A stretch of 22,167 nucleotides of DNA. Origin: Nitrospira sp. (GTDB lineage Bacteria; Nitrospirota; Nitrospiria; Nitrospirales; Nitrospiraceae). The translations under genes and the position numbers were made by a program. The notes beneath the pieces are model-generated. The model was not told where the DNA came from. It saw nothing but the letters and a program-made list of their open reading frames with translations, and did not search any database. Location: the NCBI GenBank assembly GCA_030456405.1, contig JAKDNQ010000013.1:1-22167 (forward strand), given 5' to 3'. This document shows positions 1 to 8,437 of the stretch, piece after piece (within the stretch, counting starts at the first letter, position 1; every line of letters begins with the position of its first letter).

Positions 1-608
1 ACGTCGAAAGCATACTCGTTCGCCAGGTCGGCAAGGAAATCGACCGCGCGATCCCCTGGCAGACCGGTCACGGCCGCCGCACGGCTGCGATTTCATTATT
101 AATCGGGCAAGCAGTCGGCCTGACTTCGGTCGAGTTACACGATCTAAAGCTCGCTGCACTCCTCCACGATATCGGGCTTTTGATGCTTCCTCGCGAGCTG
201 AGCATGGGAATGAACTGGCTCGACTCAGAAGCCTATGTCACCGTACAGAATCATCCTCGGCTTGGCGCCTTGCTTCTCGAACCGTTCTTCTTTCTCCGAG
301 AGCCTTCCATCCTCATTGCCCACCATCACGAACGATGGGACGGATCGGGCTATCCCTACGGCATCAGGGGACGATTCATTCCGCTTGGGGCTAGAATCCT
401 TTCGATCGCAGACGCCTTCGATGCCATTCGCATTCCCGAAGTCTCGAACCCAATCGCGCGAAACAGGATCGCGCTCAGAATTGTCCGAATCGCAGCCGGT
501 ACCCAATTTGATCCGGAGTTAGTCGATGTCTTGTGGCTGTTCCAGGAGGCGATTTTGGACTCAGATCTTGTCGAACCAACAATGAGAAACTGTTTTGATT
601 CACAATAG
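1..608 (+). CDS. HD-GYP domain cyclic-di-GMP phosphodiesterase, 3' end only
   Basis: The reading frame is open from base 3, so the gene starts before the window and only about 200 C-terminal residues are visible. The fragment has the HD-GYP landmarks in order: an H-G-R-R-T segment near base 69, the metal-binding H-D pair in LLHDIG at about 159-176, and the diagnostic HHERWDGSGYP motif at about 321-353. An LGARILSIADAFDA segment follows, typical of the second half of the domain. Proteins with intact HHExxDGxGYP usually hydrolyse cyclic di-GMP, with catalysis at a two- or three-iron centre. The sensory or receiver domain that would name its input lies outside the window. It ends with TAG at 606-608, about 20 bases before the next start, so it may be cotranscribed with the cytochrome gene. 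The family call is secure; the regulated process cannot be seen. Confidence 0.9.
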   Translation, partial: VESILVRQVGKEIDRAIPWQTGHGRRTAAISLLIGQAVGLTSVELHDLKLAALLHDIGLLMLPRELSMGMNWLDSEAYVTVQNHPRLGALLLEPFFFLREPSILIAHHHERWDGSGYPYGIRGRFIPLGARILSIADAFDAIRIPEVSNPIARNRIALRIVRIAAGTQFDPELVDVLWLFQEAILDSDLVEPTMRNCFDSQ

Positions 609-627
609 AGGTACGGGAGGTTCCACC

Positions 628-2367
628 ATGTTTCCGTTAATTCGTCGTCACAACTCGTTGGCTCATGTCCTCGGGAGGTCGCCTTGGATCTTTATTTTAT
701 TTCTCCTCATCGGCTGCGGTGGGGGCAGCGACACTCCCGCACCGCCTTCAGTCGCGGCTACAGGGACACCAGGAGCCGAAGAGGCCGTCGGTGAACGGCT
801 GTTTCTTGACACCCGATTTGCCCAGGCGTTCAAGGTGTTCATGGACAATGGCGGCGACGTCAACGATCCCAATGCCGGTGATCTCGTTGTCGATGCCATT
901 GAAACATTGGGAGCGCCGATCGCTCCGGGACCGTTCAAGGGCAAGTCAATGAACTGTCGCTCCTGCCATTTCGTGGATGACGTACTCTCATCTCCTGGCG
1001 GCGGCATGCGATCCTATGCCGACTTCGCAAGACGCAGCCCGCTACCCGCCAGGGCCGACGGCAGGACCGTGACCGTCCGCAATTCTCCTGCTCTCGTCAA
1101 TGCTGCGCTCGATCGACCGGGCGGCGTCTTGTTCCATTTCGATGCCGAGTTTAACTCCATGGAAGAGCTGGTCGCGGGTACCTTTACAGACAGAATGCTA
1201 GGCTGGCTTCCCGGCGAAAAGGCCCAGGCAATTGCACACATCGCACAGGTGGTTCGAGGAGACGATGGTTCCTTTGATCTGACCGACACCGGCTTGTCCT
1301 ACAAAATTTTATTTACAGGCGCCAACCCGGATATTCCTGACGAGCTGCGTCTGCCTCCTCAATTTCGTGCATTTATCGGATCGGCCAGCGACCAGGAAAT
1401 TTTCGATGCCGTCGTGAAAGTCGTCTCCGCGTATGTCAATGGCCTCCTCTTTTCACAAACCGAAGAGAGTGGAGCGCCGATCCGCTCTCCGTTCGATGTG
1501 TTTCTGGAGACTAACGGGCTTCCTCAAGCACCGGATTCCAACGAATCTCAGATCGACTACAGCAGACGTCTGCTGCAACTCGTGAAAGCGCGTGAATCGG
1601 CTGGGACGCTCCGGTTTGTCACGTCGAACCCCAACAGAGCAGACGGTCAATTCCAGTTTCATACGCAGCCATTCGTGTTTGGAGCACAGGAGCTGAACGG
1701 GTTGAAGATATTCCTAGCGGAACCTGCGGCACTTCCTGCCTCGCCAGCCGAACTGGCGGCCGGAAAAATCGGCAACTGCCTCGCCTGCCATGCCGCTCCG
1801 AACTTTACCGATTTCAAGGCCCACAATACGGGAACGACCCAGAAGGAATTTGATGAGATTCCCGGCCATGGAAATGGCGCCTTCATGAGCCTGGCTATCC
1901 CCGCTCTCGCAACACGAACAGCCGACGATCTACCGGCTACCCAACAACATCCGGCGGCCAGTGGGCGATTTCGAGCCGTTCCTTCTGCCGGCACGACGTT
2001 GACCGACTTGGGTGTGTGGAACGTCTTCGCCAACCCAGATATGCCGAACCCACAAGCGAAGATTCGAACCATCTTGTGCGATGACCAGGTGCCGTGTCCC
2101 CTATCCGATTCGGCCTTACTGGGTCGGGCCATCGCCAGATTCAAGACGCCAAGTCTTCGCGATTTGAGCCATTCCGCACCCTTCATGCACAATGGCCAGT
2201 TCGCCACCTTGAATGACATCATCGATTTTTACATCGACGTCTCGGATCAAGCCCGCGCTGGAACGCTGCGTAACGGCGCGGTACAACTTCAAGGTATTGC
2301 CCTCACAGCCGGCGACAGCGCGGCACTGGTGGCGTTCCTGAAATCGCTGAACGAGGACTATCAATAG
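628..2367 (+). CDS. Diheme cytochrome c peroxidase/MauG-family lipoprotein
   Basis: A 579-residue exported protein. I chose ATG 628 over the upstream TTG at 595 because GGGAGG (615-620) lies at a good distance. The N-terminus is a lipoprotein signal: basic start, hydrophobic stretch IFILFLLIG, then the lipobox cysteine at residue 30 followed by three glycines. Two heme c attachment motifs are visible, CRSCH at residues 110-114 and CLACH at 384-388. Near the C-terminus is TPSLRDLSHSAPFMHNGQF, the hallmark of the bacterial diheme peroxidase/MauG superfamily. Family members reduce hydrogen peroxide or use high-valent heme to oxidise a partner. At about 580 residues it is longer than a classic peroxidase (about 320), with extra sequence between the hemes, so it may act on another substrate. 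A membrane-anchored periplasmic place is inferred from the lipobox. The substrate is unknown. Confidence 0.85.
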   Translation: MFPLIRRHNSLAHVLGRSPWIFILFLLIGCGGGSDTPAPPSVAATGTPGAEEAVGERLFLDTRFAQAFKVFMDNGGDVNDPNAGDLVVDAIETLGAPIAPGPFKGKSMNCRSCHFVDDVLSSPGGGMRSYADFARRSPLPARADGRTVTVRNSPALVNAALDRPGGVLFHFDAEFNSMEELVAGTFTDRMLGWLPGEKAQAIAHIAQVVRGDDGSFDLTDTGLSYKILFTGANPDIPDELRLPPQFRAFIGSASDQEIFDAVVKVVSAYVNGLLFSQTEESGAPIRSPFDVFLETNGLPQAPDSNESQIDYSRRLLQLVKARESAGTLRFVTSNPNRADGQFQFHTQPFVFGAQELNGLKIFLAEPAALPASPAELAAGKIGNCLACHAAPNFTDFKAHNTGTTQKEFDEIPGHGNGAFMSLAIPALATRTADDLPATQQHPAASGRFRAVPSAGTTLTDLGVWNVFANPDMPNPQAKIRTILCDDQVPCPLSDSALLGRAIARFKTPSLRDLSHSAPFMHNGQFATLNDIIDFYIDVSDQARAGTLRNGAVQLQGIALTAGDSAALVAFLKSLNEDYQ

Positions 2368-2568
2368 GGGGGAATCAACGAACGTAGAAGCATCAGCCAG
2401 CGCGCCCGACACGCCGGCTCACAGAAGGAGCGGGGTGGCGTCTTCCCACTCCACAGACGGAGGCCTTCTCTTTCTCCCGAAGCTCCCCGTCCCTCTTCTT
2501 GAATTGTATTGCCCATCTTGGTTCGATCGTCGATCAGGATAGGCTAGGCCAAAGGACATCAAGTCCAG

Positions 2569-2605
2569 AGCCCATGGTTGCTGATCAGCCATGGGCTTTT
2601 GTTTT
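2569..2605 (+). terminator. Rho-independent terminator
   Basis: A perfect 9-bp inverted repeat, AGCCCATGG (2569-2577) and CCATGGGCT (2589-2597), with an 11-base loop is followed by TTTGTTTT (2598-2605). It is oriented to end transcripts arriving on the + strand, so it separates the cytochrome gene from the operon that starts at 2626. It is so close to the next gene that it could also act as an attenuator if the operon promoter lies upstream. The rest of 2368-2625 shows no gene. Confidence 0.75.
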
Positions 2606-2625
2606 GCCGGCATGGAGATGTATTC

Positions 2626-2796
2626 GTGAAGTCACAGCATCAGAGTCAATCCGACGATCGAGACGTTCGATGTCCCTGTGGTCAACTGATTGCGCGTTGG
2701 ACTCACAACGGAGTGGAAATCAAATGCAAACGCTGCCGGCGTGTCGTGAACATACCCTTCAGGGCAATGAGGGGTGTGCCGCCGCGCGCTCATTGA
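2626..2796 (+). CDS. Small zinc-finger protein resembling phage Mu Com
   Basis: A 56-residue protein starting at GTG 2626, chosen because GGAGATG (2614-2620) sits 5 bases upstream. It carries a four-cysteine zinc site: VRCPCGQLIA gives the first pair and IKCKRCRRVV the second, about 17 residues apart. This spacing and the basic second knuckle resemble Com of phage Mu, a zinc-finger mRNA-binding protein that activates translation of mom by remodelling its start region. No mom-like gene or other phage gene is nearby. The gene instead heads an operon with an AraC regulator 36 bases downstream. The zinc-finger call is firm. RNA binding is inferred from the resemblance. It could equally be a DNA- or protein-binding ribbon. 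Confidence 0.65.
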   Translation: MKSQHQSQSDDRDVRCPCGQLIARWTHNGVEIKCKRCRRVVNIPFRAMRGVPPRAH

Positions 2797-2832
2797 TCGA
2801 ACCCATCGTGAATCCAACGACGCACCGATTCA

Positions 2833-3393
2833 ATGACTAGACCGACGAATTCGACAATGCTCCCTGACCGCCTTCGCGACCTCACGGCCGAACTCTGCCG
2901 ACAGGCTCCCGAATCGGCCGATCGACTTGCGCGGGCCAAAACTGAACGCAAGTTTCTGAAAGTGGTCTGCGAACTGTTCAATTTAACCACCGTCCTCACA
3001 CCCGAACATTACTCATTGGTCCGCCCGGGAGGTCTTTCCAAACAAATCACGGAGTTTATCAGCAGCAACTTGCACAAAGGATTGACGCTCAAACTCTTGG
3101 CGCAGTTTCTGGGCTATTCGGAGAAGTATTGTTCCAATTTGTTTCACTCGACCATGGGAGAGTCATTCTCCGGTTATCTTAAGCGTCGGCGAATCGACAC
3201 AGCTTCCCTGTTGCTGACGACCACGGACAAGTCTGTTGCAGACATCGCCGCCGCGCTTGGATTCAGTGACCAATTCTCTTTCAGTCATTTCTTCAAACGA
3301 TCGACCGGCCGATCTCCCAGTGAGTTCCGAGCAGACCGTGGTCGGCAGCGCCCCCTACCGGCCAGGGGAGCCTCTGCTCGATGTGGACAATGA
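2833..3393 (+). CDS. AraC-family transcriptional regulator
   Basis: A 186-residue protein. Residues about 68-166 form the AraC-type DNA-binding domain with two helix-turn-helix units: one around LTLKLLAQFLGYSEKYCSNL (85-104), the other around SVADIAAALGFSDQFSFSHF (134-153). The family signature end FFKRSTGRSPSEFR follows (153-166). The first 65 residues are too short for a cupin or full sensor domain and show no membrane segment, so the protein is close to a bare DNA-binding unit with a small helical N-terminus. The stop codon lies within the first codons of the adaptor gene, an arrangement that suggests translational coupling. It likely controls this efflux-type operon. The inducer is unknown. 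Confidence 0.85.
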   Translation: MTRPTNSTMLPDRLRDLTAELCRQAPESADRLARAKTERKFLKVVCELFNLTTVLTPEHYSLVRPGGLSKQITEFISSNLHKGLTLKLLAQFLGYSEKYCSNLFHSTMGESFSGYLKRRRIDTASLLLTTTDKSVADIAAALGFSDQFSFSHFFKRSTGRSPSEFRADRGRQRPLPARGASARCGQ

Positions 3394-4628
3394 CCAACAC
3401 CCCCATCAGAGATGCAGACGTTTCCGTCCTCACGCTTCCTCATGAGGATCCGCCGCCCGCGCGACGGCCAACGTCATGGATTGGATGGCTTGTGGCGGCG
3501 ATCGCCGCCTGTTTCCTTCTCGTGATGGTCTATTGGTATGCGCCCTTCCCTTCATCGGCGCTGGAAGTAGACACGGCGCCCGTGCGTCTCGTCGGAGGGC
3601 AGGTCCCCGCCTCTTCTCTCACCGCCAGCGGCTACGTCGTGGCGCAGCGCCAGGCTTCTGTCGCTTCCAAAGGCACCGGACGCCTCGAATATCTCGCGGT
3701 CACAGTCGGAAGCCATGTTGCGATGGGCGACGTCATTGCGCGAGTGCAGCAAGACGATGTCCAAGCCATCCAACATCAAGCTCGTGCGCGTCTGGAAGTC
3801 TCCAAAGCGGCCCTCACGAACGCCCAAGCGGAACTGCGAGACGCAAAACTAAGTTACGCCCGCGCCAAATCGTTGCTGCCCAATCAGTTCATTTCGCAAG
3901 CCGAGTTCGACAGCACCTCGACGCGGTTGCGACGAGCTGAAGCGACCGTGCGTTCCTCCGCAGCCGCCATTGCAGCCGCGGAAGCGGATGTCCAAACCGC
4001 CGATGTGATGTTGGAGAACACGGTGATTCGAGCACCGTTCAATGGCACTGTTCTCAAGAAGTTCGCTGAGATCGGTGAAGTCGTTGCTCCCATGGCCGGT
4101 TCCTCCAATTCACGTGGAGCAGTCGTCCTGATCGCGGACATGACCTCGCTCGCAGTCGAGACCGAGATCTCGGAATCGTCGATCACGAAGATTACGCAGG
4201 GACAATCGGCTGATATCATTTTGGACGCGGCGCCGGGCAAGCACTACCCTGGGATCGTCGAACAGATTGTGCCGACGGCCGACCGGTCTAAGGGCACGGT
4301 GCTGGCTAAAGTCCGTTTCACCCAACTTGATGATCGGGTGCTCCCTGAAATGAGCGCCAAGGTATCTTTTGCGCCGGCTGCTCAATCGCGCGATTCGAGA
4401 CACCCTCGGCTGTTCGTCCCTTCGTCCGCGCTCGCGCAGAAAAACGGGCGATTTGTCGTGTACGTGCTCGAAGCCGAAACCGTGCAGGAAATCTCAGTAG
4501 AAGAACTGTCCAAAAGCGGCGGCGATAGCGAGGTCCGCGGAGCGCTGACAACTTCAGCGCAGGTGATCCTCGCGCCACCGGCATCGATACAAGCCGGCAT
4601 GCGAGCCCGTTCCCGAACGCCTTACTGA
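3381..4628 (+). CDS. Periplasmic adaptor (HlyD/MacA-type membrane fusion protein)
   Basis: A 415-residue adaptor. It has a cytoplasmic N-terminus of about 32 residues, one membrane segment (about 33-53, WIGWLVAAIAACFLLVMVY), and then a biotinyl-lipoyl half-motif beginning GTGRLEYLAVTVGSHVAMGD. An Ala/Glu/Arg-rich coiled-coil hairpin covers about 120-200, and the second half-motif follows (VIRAPFNGTVLKKFAEIGE), then beta-barrel sequence. This domain order is that of MacA/HlyD adaptors that link an inner-membrane transporter to an outer-membrane channel. ATG 3381 has GGGGAG (3365-3370) upstream. An in-frame ATG at 3390 overlaps the araC stop as ATGA and is an alternative start. ATPase and permease genes follow directly. 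No TolC-like gene is in the window. Confidence 0.85.
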   Translation: MWTMTNTPIRDADVSVLTLPHEDPPPARRPTSWIGWLVAAIAACFLLVMVYWYAPFPSSALEVDTAPVRLVGGQVPASSLTASGYVVAQRQASVASKGTGRLEYLAVTVGSHVAMGDVIARVQQDDVQAIQHQARARLEVSKAALTNAQAELRDAKLSYARAKSLLPNQFISQAEFDSTSTRLRRAEATVRSSAAAIAAAEADVQTADVMLENTVIRAPFNGTVLKKFAEIGEVVAPMAGSSNSRGAVVLIADMTSLAVETEISESSITKITQGQSADIILDAAPGKHYPGIVEQIVPTADRSKGTVLAKVRFTQLDDRVLPEMSAKVSFAPAAQSRDSRHPRLFVPSSALAQKNGRFVVYVLEAETVQEISVEELSKSGGDSEVRGALTTSAQVILAPPASIQAGMRARSRTPY

Positions 4629-4641
4629 AAGAAGCGCCGCT

Positions 4642-5316
4642 ATGAATCCGCCTGTCGTCGAGTTCCAGCATGTGTCCAAATCTTACTTTCGAGGAGAGCA
4701 GGAGATACCGGTCCTGAAAGATTTTAATTTGTCCGTTCCACAGGGCCGGTTTCTGGCGATCATGGGGCCATCTGGATCTGGCAAGACCACGATTCTCAAT
4801 CTGGTCGCCGGCCTGGATCGTCCCACTCAGGGAACCATTCGTGTAGCCGGCATTGCGGTCTCGCAGCAAGGAGAAGCGGATCTCGCCCGATGGCGCTCCC
4901 GGCACATCGGCTTCGTCTTCCAGTTCTACAATCTCATCCCGGTGTTGACGGCGGCTGAGAATGTTGAACTGCCTCTCCTGTTGAGAAAGTTGACAAGCCG
5001 GGAGCGATTCAAACATGTCCAAGCGGCCCTCGGGCTCGTGGGATTGAGCGATCGAACCCGTCATTATCCCCGACAATTGTCGGGAGGTCAGGAACAGCGC
5101 GTCGGAATTGCGCGCGCGATCGTCAGCGATCCCACAATTCTATTGGCGGATGAGCCCACCGGCAACCTCGATCGAACCGCAGCCCAAGCCATCATGGCGC
5201 TTCTTAGCAGGCTTCATCAGGAACTCAACAAGACCATCCTCATGGTGACACACGATCCGCATGCCGCGGACTACGCGCAGGAGATCTTCCATTTCGACAA
5301 AGGAAAAGTGAGCTGA
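4642..5316 (+). CDS. ABC transporter ATPase, MacB/LolD type
   Basis: A 224-residue nucleotide-binding subunit of typical length. It shows Walker A GPSGSGKTT (42-50), Q-loop region FQFYNLIP (93-100), signature LSGGQEQRVGIARA (146-159), Walker B ILLADEP (166-172) followed by TGNLD, and the switch histidine H204 in MVTHD. The LIPVLTAAENVELPL stretch is characteristic of the LolD/MacB/FtsE branch, whose members drive mechanotransmission across the periplasm. The second position after LSGGQ is E where Q is common, a mild variation. It starts 13 bases after the adaptor and ends 3 bases before the first permease, so it belongs to the same operon and would power both FtsX-type permeases. Confidence 0.92.
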   Translation: MNPPVVEFQHVSKSYFRGEQEIPVLKDFNLSVPQGRFLAIMGPSGSGKTTILNLVAGLDRPTQGTIRVAGIAVSQQGEADLARWRSRHIGFVFQFYNLIPVLTAAENVELPLLLRKLTSRERFKHVQAALGLVGLSDRTRHYPRQLSGGQEQRVGIARAIVSDPTILLADEPTGNLDRTAAQAIMALLSRLHQELNKTILMVTHDPHAADYAQEIFHFDKGKVS

Positions 5317-5319
5317 CCC

Positions 5320-6489
5320 GTGACTCTCGGAACATTAATCGTGCGCAATCTTCGGCGGCATACGTTCCGTGTGGCCTTGACGGCGTTCGGCATTGCCACC
5401 GTCATCCTCGCATTCAACCTCATCGTCACGACAGTCCACGCATGGTACGCGGGCGTCGAGGCCTCCGTCCCGAATAGACTGATCTCCCGCCATGCCGCTT
5501 CGCTTTCCATTCATCTTCCGCTTGCCTATCGAGATCGCATCGCCACATTGGATGGAGTGACCGGCGTGACCTACGCGAATTGGTTCGGCGGTGTGTACCG
5601 AGATGCGAAGGGCTTCTTCCCTCAGTTCGCCGTCGAACCGGCTTCATTCCTCGATCTTCATGCCGAACTGTCGATAACGGAAGCGGAACGCCAGGCCTTT
5701 CTCGCCGATCGCCGTGGCTGCGTGATCGGCCGCCGGCTTGCGGCGCTGTACGGCTGGAAAGTGGGCGATGTGATCGCTCTCAAGGGCACTATCTACCCCG
5801 GAGACTGGGAGTTCGTCGTGCGCGGCGTGTACCACGGCGCCGACGCAACCACGGATGAGACCTGGATGCTGTTGCGCTGGGACTACATGAATGAACGCCG
5901 CCGGCAAATAGACCCGGATCGGGCCGGCACGGTCGGGTGGTACATCATCCGGATTGCCGATCCTTCCCTTGCCGGGAGCGTCACCAGGTCGGTGGATACA
6001 GAGTTTGCCAATTCTACTGCTGAGACCAGAACGGAAACTGAGCAAGCGTTTCAGATGGGTTTTGTCGCCATGTCCGGAGCGATTATCAGTTCCTTGAAAG
6101 TCCTTGCGATCGTGCTCAACGGCGTCACCTTGCTGGTGCTCGCCAATACCCTCGTGATGGCTGTGCGGGAGCGGGCGAAAGAGTTAGCGGTATTGCGGAC
6201 GCTCGGATTTCGACCGAGCCACCTGACTGCGCTCGTGACGGGAGAAGCCCTGCTCATTGCAGCGTTGGGATCGGCCCTCGGCATTGCGATCACCATTCCA
6301 GCCACTCACGCGTACGGCGCGCTCGTCGCCGCCAAACTGGGAAACTTCTTCCAGCATCTGACCTTGTACACCAGCACCTTGCTGCTGAGCGCCTCTGTCA
6401 CGCTGTGCATCGCCGTCTGCGCGGCGGCGTTTCCCAGCCTTATGATATTGCGCGACAAGATCGTTGAGGGCTTGCGTCACACCGGATAG
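5320..6489 (+). CDS. FtsX/MacB-type ABC permease, first of a pair
   Basis: A 389-residue permease starting with GTG 5320, three bases after the ATPase stop. It has a basic N-terminus (IVRNLRRHTFR), a first membrane helix (about 18-40) and a large periplasmic region (about 45-240) as in the MacB periplasmic core. Three helices follow, around 245-275, 295-325 and 350-375. The loop ERAKELAVLRTLGFRPSHLTALV between helices two and three is the coupling segment typical of FtsX-family permeases. Four helices with MacB-like topology suggest substrate extrusion through an adaptor and outer-membrane channel, not import. The transported compound is unknown. Confidence 0.88.
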   Translation: MTLGTLIVRNLRRHTFRVALTAFGIATVILAFNLIVTTVHAWYAGVEASVPNRLISRHAASLSIHLPLAYRDRIATLDGVTGVTYANWFGGVYRDAKGFFPQFAVEPASFLDLHAELSITEAERQAFLADRRGCVIGRRLAALYGWKVGDVIALKGTIYPGDWEFVVRGVYHGADATTDETWMLLRWDYMNERRRQIDPDRAGTVGWYIIRIADPSLAGSVTRSVDTEFANSTAETRTETEQAFQMGFVAMSGAIISSLKVLAIVLNGVTLLVLANTLVMAVRERAKELAVLRTLGFRPSHLTALVTGEALLIAALGSALGIAITIPATHAYGALVAAKLGNFFQHLTLYTSTLLLSASVTLCIAVCAAAFPSLMILRDKIVEGLRHTG

Positions 6490-6500
6490 GATTCTGATCC

Positions 6501-7673
6501 GTGAAACTTCTCCTGGCCTATAGTGTTCGAAATGTCTGGGTCCGCAGTAGCACAACGGCGCTGACCATAGGAGGGCTGGCGCTTGTCAGTCTGATTCTCC
6601 TGGCGGTGCTCATGCTGGGCAACGGGTTGAACCGGGCGCTTATCGAAAGCGGTTCACCAGATAACGTCCTGCTGTTGCGCAAAGGCGCGACCACGGAAAT
6701 TGCGAGTGGGATCTACCGCGACCAAGCGCACATCGTGCGCTCGCTCGCCGGCATCGCGCAGGCTTCTGGTGGGGAACCTCTGGCCATTCCCGAATTGGTT
6801 GTTCTGATCAGTCTCGCAAAGAGTGGAGCAGACAGCCCTGCGAATGTCGTTGTTCGTGGGACAGAGCCTGAAGTATTCATGTTGCGGCCACAGGTTCGGC
6901 TGGTAGCAGGGCGCGCCTGGCAACCGGGCACGACCGAAATCGTCGTCGGCGCACAAATCGCCAAGCGCTTTCTGCCCGGAGGGATCGGATCTCACCTGCG
7001 CATAGGGAAACGAGAGTGGCTCGTCGCCGGCATCGCGGAGGCAGAGGGAACGGCGTTCGAATCCGAGATCTGGGGAGACGTCGATCAACTCATGGCCACC
7101 TATGGACGGGACTCTTACTCTTCATTGACGCTTCGCTTGCCCGCCCCTTCTGCCTTTCAGCGCGTCGAAGAGGCCATCGGATCGGACACACGCTTGCAAC
7201 TCCAAGTGAAACACGAACGCGACTACTATCGGGAAAAATCTGTCACGATGGCCACCTTCATTCGCCTCCTTGGCTTTACCTTCACCCTTATCTTCGCGCT
7301 GGGAGCCATTCTGGGAGGCACGATGACGATGTATGGCGCCGTCGCCTCCCGCACCAGAGAAATCGGCATGCTCAGAGCGCTGGGGTTTCGCCCGCGCCAA
7401 ATCCTCGCGGTGTTTCTTTTCGAATCGCTCGTGCTCGGAGCCTTGGCCGGCCTGTTGGCGATCGGCGGAGGCACGGCGTTGCAGTTTGTCACGCTCTCGA
7501 CAATGAACTTCAGCACGTTTTCAGAACTCGCCTTTCGGCTGACCTTGACTCCGGCATCAGCCTTTACAGCGATGGCCTTCGCGCTCGTGATCGCGGTGCT
7601 TGGCGGAATCCCTCCGGCCATTCAGGCGTCGCGTCTCCCTGTGACTATTGCATTGCACGCCCCAGGCCGGTAA
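6501..7673 (+). CDS. FtsX/MacB-type ABC permease, second of a pair
   Basis: A 390-residue paralogue of the preceding permease, starting with GTG 6501 eleven bases after its stop. The layout is the same: a membrane helix at about 19-42, a periplasmic domain to about 245, and three C-terminal helices. The coupling segment here reads SRTREIGMLRALGFRPRQILAVF. Two separate permeases with one ATPase imply a heterodimeric transporter. The last residues before the stop (ALHAPGR) are a typical short cytoplasmic tail. No clear terminator follows; the next 130 bases lead to a VOC gene that probably belongs to a different, accessory unit. Confidence 0.88.
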   Translation: MKLLLAYSVRNVWVRSSTTALTIGGLALVSLILLAVLMLGNGLNRALIESGSPDNVLLLRKGATTEIASGIYRDQAHIVRSLAGIAQASGGEPLAIPELVVLISLAKSGADSPANVVVRGTEPEVFMLRPQVRLVAGRAWQPGTTEIVVGAQIAKRFLPGGIGSHLRIGKREWLVAGIAEAEGTAFESEIWGDVDQLMATYGRDSYSSLTLRLPAPSAFQRVEEAIGSDTRLQLQVKHERDYYREKSVTMATFIRLLGFTFTLIFALGAILGGTMTMYGAVASRTREIGMLRALGFRPRQILAVFLFESLVLGALAGLLAIGGGTALQFVTLSTMNFSTFSELAFRLTLTPASAFTAMAFALVIAVLGGIPPAIQASRLPVTIALHAPGR

Positions 7674-7802
7674 CCCAGGTGGTCGGTTTATCCTTCGGTT
7701 TGCAGACTGCGGGGAAACACGGGCGGGAAAGGAAATTACAACAAGCCTCTCTACTTCTGTACGCCCTGAGTAGCGAAAAACTTATGCTTGTATGAGGAAG
7801 AC

Positions 7803-8174
7803 ATGATCAAAGGTGTACAAGACGTCTATTACAACGTATCCAATATGGGAAGGGCCGCCACATTTTATCGCGACGTGCTCGGGATGAAGCTGATTGTAAG
7901 TTCTCCATACTGGACGGCTCTGGAAATTGGCGGGGTTCGAGTTGGTTTACATTGGAGCGGCGGCGCGCGCGTGCCGGAAGTCCGTTTTGATAAACATGGC
8001 GCGCATAATGGCGCGACATTGACTCTCTTTTCCGACGATATAGTAGACGACACCCACCGTCTCATAACGCATGGTGTTGAAATCGTGGGACAGCTAGACG
8101 AAGAGTGGGGAACACTCACCGTATTCAAAGACCCTGACGGCAATATTCTCAAACTGATGCAGCCTGTCAACTAG
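7803..8174 (+). CDS. VOC-superfamily (glyoxalase-like) protein
   Basis: A 123-residue single-domain protein with two beta-alpha-beta-beta-beta modules. The first runs from VYYNVSNMGRAATFYRDVLGMKL. The second starts at GATLTLFSDDIVDDTHRLITHG and ends with the characteristic KDPDGNILKLMQP. I chose ATG 7803 because GAGGAAG (7793-7799) sits just before it. The family covers glyoxalases, extradiol dioxygenases, and fosfomycin- or bleomycin-resistance proteins, and the sequence does not say which. Single-domain VOC proteins are common as mobile integron-cassette genes, and an attC-like site follows about 180 bases later. A neighbouring remnant carries the tail of another VOC protein. Confidence 0.8.
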   Translation: MIKGVQDVYYNVSNMGRAATFYRDVLGMKLIVSSPYWTALEIGGVRVGLHWSGGARVPEVRFDKHGAHNGATLTLFSDDIVDDTHRLITHGVEIVGQLDEEWGTLTVFKDPDGNILKLMQPVN

Positions 8175-8183
8175 GCGAGGCCG

Positions 8184-8359
8184 ATGCCCCGGGCGGTGCA
8201 TGTGGTCGAGGAGCCCGTATGGGAACTGCTGGAGTTGGTGCGCGCGCGGCAATGGGTGGAAGGCAAGCGCATCGCGCTGATCATTACGATTCGTGGCTAC
8301 GCTTTCTCGGTCATGATCCGGAAGGCAACGTCTTTGCGGTAAGCCAACATGTCCGCTAA
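8184..8359 (+). pseudogene. Gene remnants, including the 3' end of a second VOC gene
   Basis: Two overlapping pieces in different frames. From 8184 an ORF of 52 codons begins MPRAVHVVEEPVWELLELVRA and runs to 8342; I do not recognise it. From about 8279 another frame reads DHYDSWLRFLGHDPEGNVFAVSQ and stops at TAA 8357-8359. The HDPEGN segment is the typical last strand of a VOC/glyoxalase fold, so this looks like a 5'-truncated VOC gene. Its stop lies inside the first core site of the attC-like element, as is common for integron cassette genes. Confidence 0.5.
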
Positions 8360-8416
8360 CAAACGGCTCCAGCCGATGCTCGCAAAGCCTCGCGCGGCTG
8401 AGGCGCGTCGTTCGGC
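8353..8416 (+). repeat. Integron attC-like recombination site
   Basis: The element begins CCGCTAACAAA and ends with GTTCGGC (8410-8416). That gives an outer core site of the YAAC type and an opposing GTT site about 55 bases apart. Between them the arms pair imperfectly: CTCCAGCCG (8368-8376) against CGGCTGAG (8395-8402), leaving one unpaired C, like the extrahelical base seen in attC sites. A VOC tail stops inside the left core site and a GNAT gene begins about 22 bases after the right one, which is the usual cassette arrangement. The right core departs from GTTRRRY at one position. No integrase or second attC was seen. Confidence 0.6.
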
Positions 8417-8437
8417 GTCAAGACCGGTGTGTGCCTG

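Noticed and set aside
2499..2840. Plus-strand ORF of 113 codons over the Com-like gene
   Set aside because: It runs through the terminator and has no ribosome-binding site; the frame from GTG 2626 carries the zinc-finger cysteines.
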